From assembly GCA_964354135.1 (NCBI GenBank), contig CAYGZA010000110.1, positions 1 through 17,285 of the forward strand: 17,285 nt of DNA, written 5' to 3'. Origin of the DNA: CAYGZA01 sp964354135. Lineage in GTDB: Bacteria; Planctomycetota; Planctomycetia; Pirellulales; Thermoguttaceae. Under the pieces are notes generated by a model. It was not told where the DNA came from, did not search any database, and saw only the letters and a list, made by a program, of their open reading frames with translations. The translations under genes were made by a program, and so were the position numbers. Of the stretch, positions 14,429 through 17,285 are shown piece after piece. Position 1 is the first letter of the stretch. Every line of letters begins with the position of its first letter.

Positions 14429-16600
14429 TTTGTAGAACCGGTTCGCCGCCACGTGCTCCAGCCCGAGGATCAAGGCCACTGCCAGGATCAATCCCGGAAA
14501 CAGGTCCCACAGGTCCCCCGAGCCGAAGTCCAGCTCGATCTCGTCCCGGGTGCGGGCCAGGCGGTGCGGGACCGGTCCGAACAGTGGGCCCAGCTCGCCC
14601 GCGGAGATCCGCTCCAGCCGGGTCTGCCCGGCGGCCAGATTGACGCTGAAGCCCCGGTCCACGCCTTCGGCGGTCCCGCCCGCCTGCACCCGGTAGTTGC
14701 CCGGCTGGTCGGTGGCCGCGACCGCCAACTCGTGCTTCTTCAAGTCGGGCGCGACGCGGACCTCCGTGCCGTCCGGCGCGGTCAGCACGTAGGTCTGATA
14801 CGCGTCCTGGGGATTCAGTTGCAGCACGGCGGGATTGCCGGCGACGAAGTTCAGCGCCTGGTCCGTGCTGCCGACCAGGTAGAGAAACGTACACTGGGCG
14901 AGCACCGGAAACGGCCATTCGCCGACGGCCGTCAGCCGGTTCCACGGCTTGCGGTTGGGGTCGTCGGACACCGGCGTGGTCATCGTCACGATCCGCCCCT
15001 TGCCCAGCGGGCGGTCCAAGATGGCCGGGCCGTCGTCGCTGAACCGGACCACGACGTGGACTCCGGCGGGCGGCTCGGTCAGTTGCCAGTACCGATACAC
15101 GGGGAGGCGGAACCAGGGGATCGAGCCCGCGCGGTTGCGAAGCGGGGCAAGGATCGGGTGCTCGTAAGTCTGCGGCGAGAGCGAGAGGCCGTTGTCGTCG
15201 GACTTGGCCTGGCGCACGAGCTTGCCGGCCAGGAGGTCTTGCGCGGGCCCTTGGTTGAAGGATTCTAGGGCCTGGCCGTCGGCATTCCGCCCGAGGAAGA
15301 CCGCCAGTCCGCGGCCGGCCGCCACGAAATCGCCCAGCTTCGCCCAAACGGCCGCCTCCAGCGGCTTCGGATCCAAGAGGGCAACCGCCGAGAATGGCTC
15401 CAGGTTGAGCCCGGCCAGCTCGTTCTGCGCGACCACCGTGCAGTCGAAGCGGGCTTGGCCCCTTTGGCGGTACAGTTCGGGGGCCAAGGCTTGGGTCAGG
15501 AAGAGGGCGTACTGGCCAACCGGCTTGGGGGCGGCAATCAGGACCCGCCACGCCGGCTTGACCTCGACGGTGAAAAACCGGCGGTCGTCGGGCGCCAGTC
15601 CGTCTTCGCCCAGGATCTGCACGTACCCCTGGTGCGTCCCCGGGGTCAGGTCGCCGATCGAGAAGTCGATCGGCTGGACTCCGTTGGGCTCCACGCCGGC
15701 GGTCCGCTCGCCGCGCTTCTGCGGATGCCGTTGCGCGGGATCGGCGGGATCGGGCTCCAAGAGGTACAGCGCCACGGTCCGCTCCACGGTCCGCTTCCCG
15801 CCCGGGCCCACCGCCGATAGCTCCGTCTCCACGCGCAGGCTGCTCCGGCTGGAGAGGATCTCCCCGGAGAGCCGCAGGTCGCCCAGGGCGAAATTGGTGG
15901 GCCGCTCGACCCCCACGTCGATCAGGCACGTGCCCACGTCGGGGGCCTTCTCGTGCTGCTTTTGCAGCTCCCCGGCGGCCTCGGCCGGCCAGGCCACCTG
16001 GGCCAGGTCGGTGAAGACGTAGACCTGCTTGCGGGCCAGATTGCTTGAGGCGAGGAGTTCATAGGCCGCGGCGATCGTCTGGGGGAGCGGCTGTCCGTAG
16101 GCTGCGGTTTCGAGCGTGCGGACGCGGTGTCTGGCGGCCCCGAGATCGACCTGGAAGGCCGCGGTGCCGGGGCGGCTGTCCAACACGGCCACCTGGCTTT
16201 GCGGGGGAAGCTGGGCCCAAAGCCACAAGGCGGTCTCTTTGGCTGCTTCCAGACGCGTGCGGTTCTCGCTGCGGTACTCCATGCGCATCGAGGTGTCGAA
16301 CACCAAGGCCACGGCGGCCGGCTCCCCTTGCTCCCCGAGCACGCCGCCGGACAGGCCCGTGCGCACGCTCGGCCCGGAAAGCGCGAAGGCCGCCAGGGCG
16401 ATCAGGGCCATGCGCAATGCCAGGAGGATCAGGTGGCGGAGCCGCAATTGGCGGCGGTTCATCTCGTGGCGCCGGGCCACGAAGCGCAGGGCGGGGAACT
16501 CGAACTGCTTGGGCTTGCGGCGCATGGCCAGATGGAGCACGACCGGCACGGCGGCCGCGCAAGCGCCCCACAGAAGTCCTGCGTTCAGAAAGGTCCACAT
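14420..16600 (-). CDS. BatA-like aerotolerance-type membrane VWA protein
   Basis: A 726-residue protein from ATG 16600; the longer frame to 16702 reads repeat C (FVIRHSSFITHYSS) and is rejected. The N-terminus is the BatA/aerotolerance-regulator signature: membrane helix 5-25 (LNAGLLWGACAAAVPVVLHL), then RRKPKQFEFPALRFV and a second helix (57-76). A VWA domain follows with a weakened MIDAS: DTSMR at 102-106 (the second Ser of DxSxS is Arg), Thr in LPQTIAA and Asp in VFTDLAQ. A beta-rich middle region and a GATase-like fold without obvious catalytic residues follow (RVLIAAPKPVGQYALF, GKGRIVTMTTPVSDD). The last helix is FPGLILAVALILGLEHVA. It sits between the DUF58 and VWA/GATase genes. In other bacteria such Bat/MoxR proteins are linked to stress tolerance and envelope assembly; the role here is not shown by the sequence. 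Confidence 0.87.
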   Translation of the reverse strand: MWTFLNAGLLWGACAAAVPVVLHLAMRRKPKQFEFPALRFVARRHEMNRRQLRLRHLILLALRMALIALAAFALSGPSVRTGLSGGVLGEQGEPAAVALVFDTSMRMEYRSENRTRLEAAKETALWLWAQLPPQSQVAVLDSRPGTAAFQVDLGAARHRVRTLETAAYGQPLPQTIAAAYELLASSNLARKQVYVFTDLAQVAWPAEAAGELQKQHEKAPDVGTCLIDVGVERPTNFALGDLRLSGEILSSRSSLRVETELSAVGPGGKRTVERTVALYLLEPDPADPAQRHPQKRGERTAGVEPNGVQPIDFSIGDLTPGTHQGYVQILGEDGLAPDDRRFFTVEVKPAWRVLIAAPKPVGQYALFLTQALAPELYRQRGQARFDCTVVAQNELAGLNLEPFSAVALLDPKPLEAAVWAKLGDFVAAGRGLAVFLGRNADGQALESFNQGPAQDLLAGKLVRQAKSDDNGLSLSPQTYEHPILAPLRNRAGSIPWFRLPVYRYWQLTEPPAGVHVVVRFSDDGPAILDRPLGKGRIVTMTTPVSDDPNRKPWNRLTAVGEWPFPVLAQCTFLYLVGSTDQALNFVAGNPAVLQLNPQDAYQTYVLTAPDGTEVRVAPDLKKHELAVAATDQPGNYRVQAGGTAEGVDRGFSVNLAAGQTRLERISAGELGPLFGPVPHRLARTRDEIELDFGSGDLWDLFPGLILAVALILGLEHVAANRFYKEG

Positions 16601-16614
16601 GGCCGCAAGGGGCA

Positions 16615-16761
16615 ATGATGAATAATGAGTGATGAATGATGAATGACGAATGACGAAAACCAAATGACGAAAGAAGCACGAAGGCCGAAGCACGAAGACC
16701 ATTCGAGCTTCGTGCTTTGGTTTTCCTTCGTCATTTGGCTCTCGTCATTCGTCATTCGTCA
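16615..16761. repeat. Long inverted heptad repeat, spacer C
   Basis: The left arm reads GAATGAT, GAATGAC, GAATGAC, GAAAACC, AAATGAC (16634-16668) and then GAAGCAC, GAAGGCC, GAAGCAC, GAAGACC (16673-16700), all 7-nt words. The right arm (about 16708-16761) carries the same words inverted: AAGCACGAAG, CCAAATGACGAA and three GACGAAT-type units. The centre forms a 10-bp stem AAGCACGAAG/CTTCGTGCTT. It fills the 158-nt gap between the DUF58 stop and the BatA-like start. No gene is seen in it. Confidence 0.87.
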
Positions 16762-17285
16762 ATATCGTCCATGCCGGCGCCCGAGGTACTCGGTCAGGGC
16801 CTTGTCGAACTGCATGCTCGTATCCAGCGGCACGTAATCGATCCTCGCCTGGGCGCACTCCCGGCGGAAGGTGTCGCGGAACTCCCCCAGCTCGGCCAGG
16901 TAATCGGCGCGGAAGCCGCCCGCGTCGATGGGCAGCCTCTGGTGCGTCTCCGGCTCCTCCAGCTCGACCAGCCCGTCGAAGGGGAACCGCACCTCGGCCT
17001 CGTCCAGCACGTGGAAGAGGATCACGTCGTGGCCGCGGTGGCGCAGCCGGTGCAGGGCCTGCAATGTCGGCTCCGGCTCTCCCAGCAGGTCGGAGAAGAT
17101 CATCACCAGGCTGGCGTGGCGGAGCATGGCGGCGATCTGCGTGAGGCTCCGGGCAATGTCGGTCTTGCCCTGCGGCTTCAGATTGGCCAGAAGCGACAGC
17201 ACGGTCCCCAAGTGGCTCCGCCGCGACTTCGGCGCCAGGCTGTTGCGGATCTTCTCGTCGAAGGTGAACAGGCCCACCGGGTCCT
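16759..17285 (-). CDS. DUF58 domain protein, partial (N-terminus beyond right edge)
   Basis: The last 175 or so residues of a DUF58 (VWA-like) protein. The frame is open to the right edge; the visible part begins DPVGLFTFDEKI, the usual motif of the family, so the GTG at 17277 is an internal valine and not a start. TDIARSLTQIA supplies the MIDAS-type Thr/Asp strand, LVMIFSDLLGEPE is the following conserved Asp strand, and GHDVILFHVLD is typical of the C-terminal half. The protein ends DTSMQFDKALTEYLGRRHGRY, and its TGA stop is the first TGA of heptad repeat C. DUF58 genes almost always follow a MoxR AAA+ ATPase gene, which would be expected to the right of this window. Confidence 0.88.
   Translation of the reverse strand, partial: DPVGLFTFDEKIRNSLAPKSRRSHLGTVLSLLANLKPQGKTDIARSLTQIAAMLRHASLVMIFSDLLGEPEPTLQALHRLRHRGHDVILFHVLDEAEVRFPFDGLVELEEPETHQRLPIDAGGFRADYLAELGEFRDTFRRECAQARIDYVPLDTSMQFDKALTEYLGRRHGRY

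Overview
The window looks like a chromosomal segment of a high-GC member of the Planctomycetota (a Pirellulales-like lineage is my best guess). The reasons are gene content and not a marker gene: an HzsA-related haem protein, a Gfo/Idh/MocA oxidoreductase with a Tat-type leader, a DUF58 / BatA-type VWA / VWA-GATase-like gene series, and large M50-HlyD proteins. I see no tRNA, rRNA or CRISPR array. Nearly all the DNA is coding, with strong GC3 bias that produces very long spurious antisense frames.

Layout. 1-2556 (minus, runs off the left edge): an HzsA-related secreted protein with a discoidin-like domain, a beta-propeller, an HZS-alpha-like region and two CxxCH haem motifs. 2557-2947: a divergent intergenic region with an inverted REP doublet and a plausible sigma70-type promoter. 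2948-4120 (plus): an exported aldose 1-epimerase. 4120-4899: a complete RAYT (REP-associated tyrosine transposase) unit, the transposase gene lying between two perfect 25-bp inverted REP hairpins, wedged between convergent genes. 4909-6255 (minus): an exported Gfo/Idh/MocA-family oxidoreductase. 6311-11872 (minus): a three-gene membrane cassette of PqqD-like/M50 peptidase/HlyD, HlyD, and GAF-GAF-TM-HlyD proteins. 11950-17285 (minus, runs off the right edge): VWA/GATase-like, BatA-like VWA and DUF58 genes, the downstream part of the widespread MoxR-DUF58-BatA type locus; a MoxR ATPase would be expected just beyond the right edge.

How the genes may work together. The minus-strand genes from 17285 down to 4909 are co-oriented and could form one long transcription unit. 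The M50 and HlyD genes overlap as GTGA, so those two are very likely co-translated. The cassette carries a peptide-binding-like domain, a site-2-type zinc protease and three adaptor domains, but no ABC ATPase, permease or outer-membrane channel is visible.

Repeats are the most unusual aspect. (1) REP-type hairpins with a GTAG or GTGG foot occur four times, including one doublet inserted in frame inside the HzsA-related gene. (2) The three spacers of 158-208 nt between minus-strand genes are filled by long inverted repeats whose arms are built from 7-nt words, mostly of the form GAANNNN, with different words in each spacer. In two cases the stop codon of the upstream gene is supplied by the first repeat unit.
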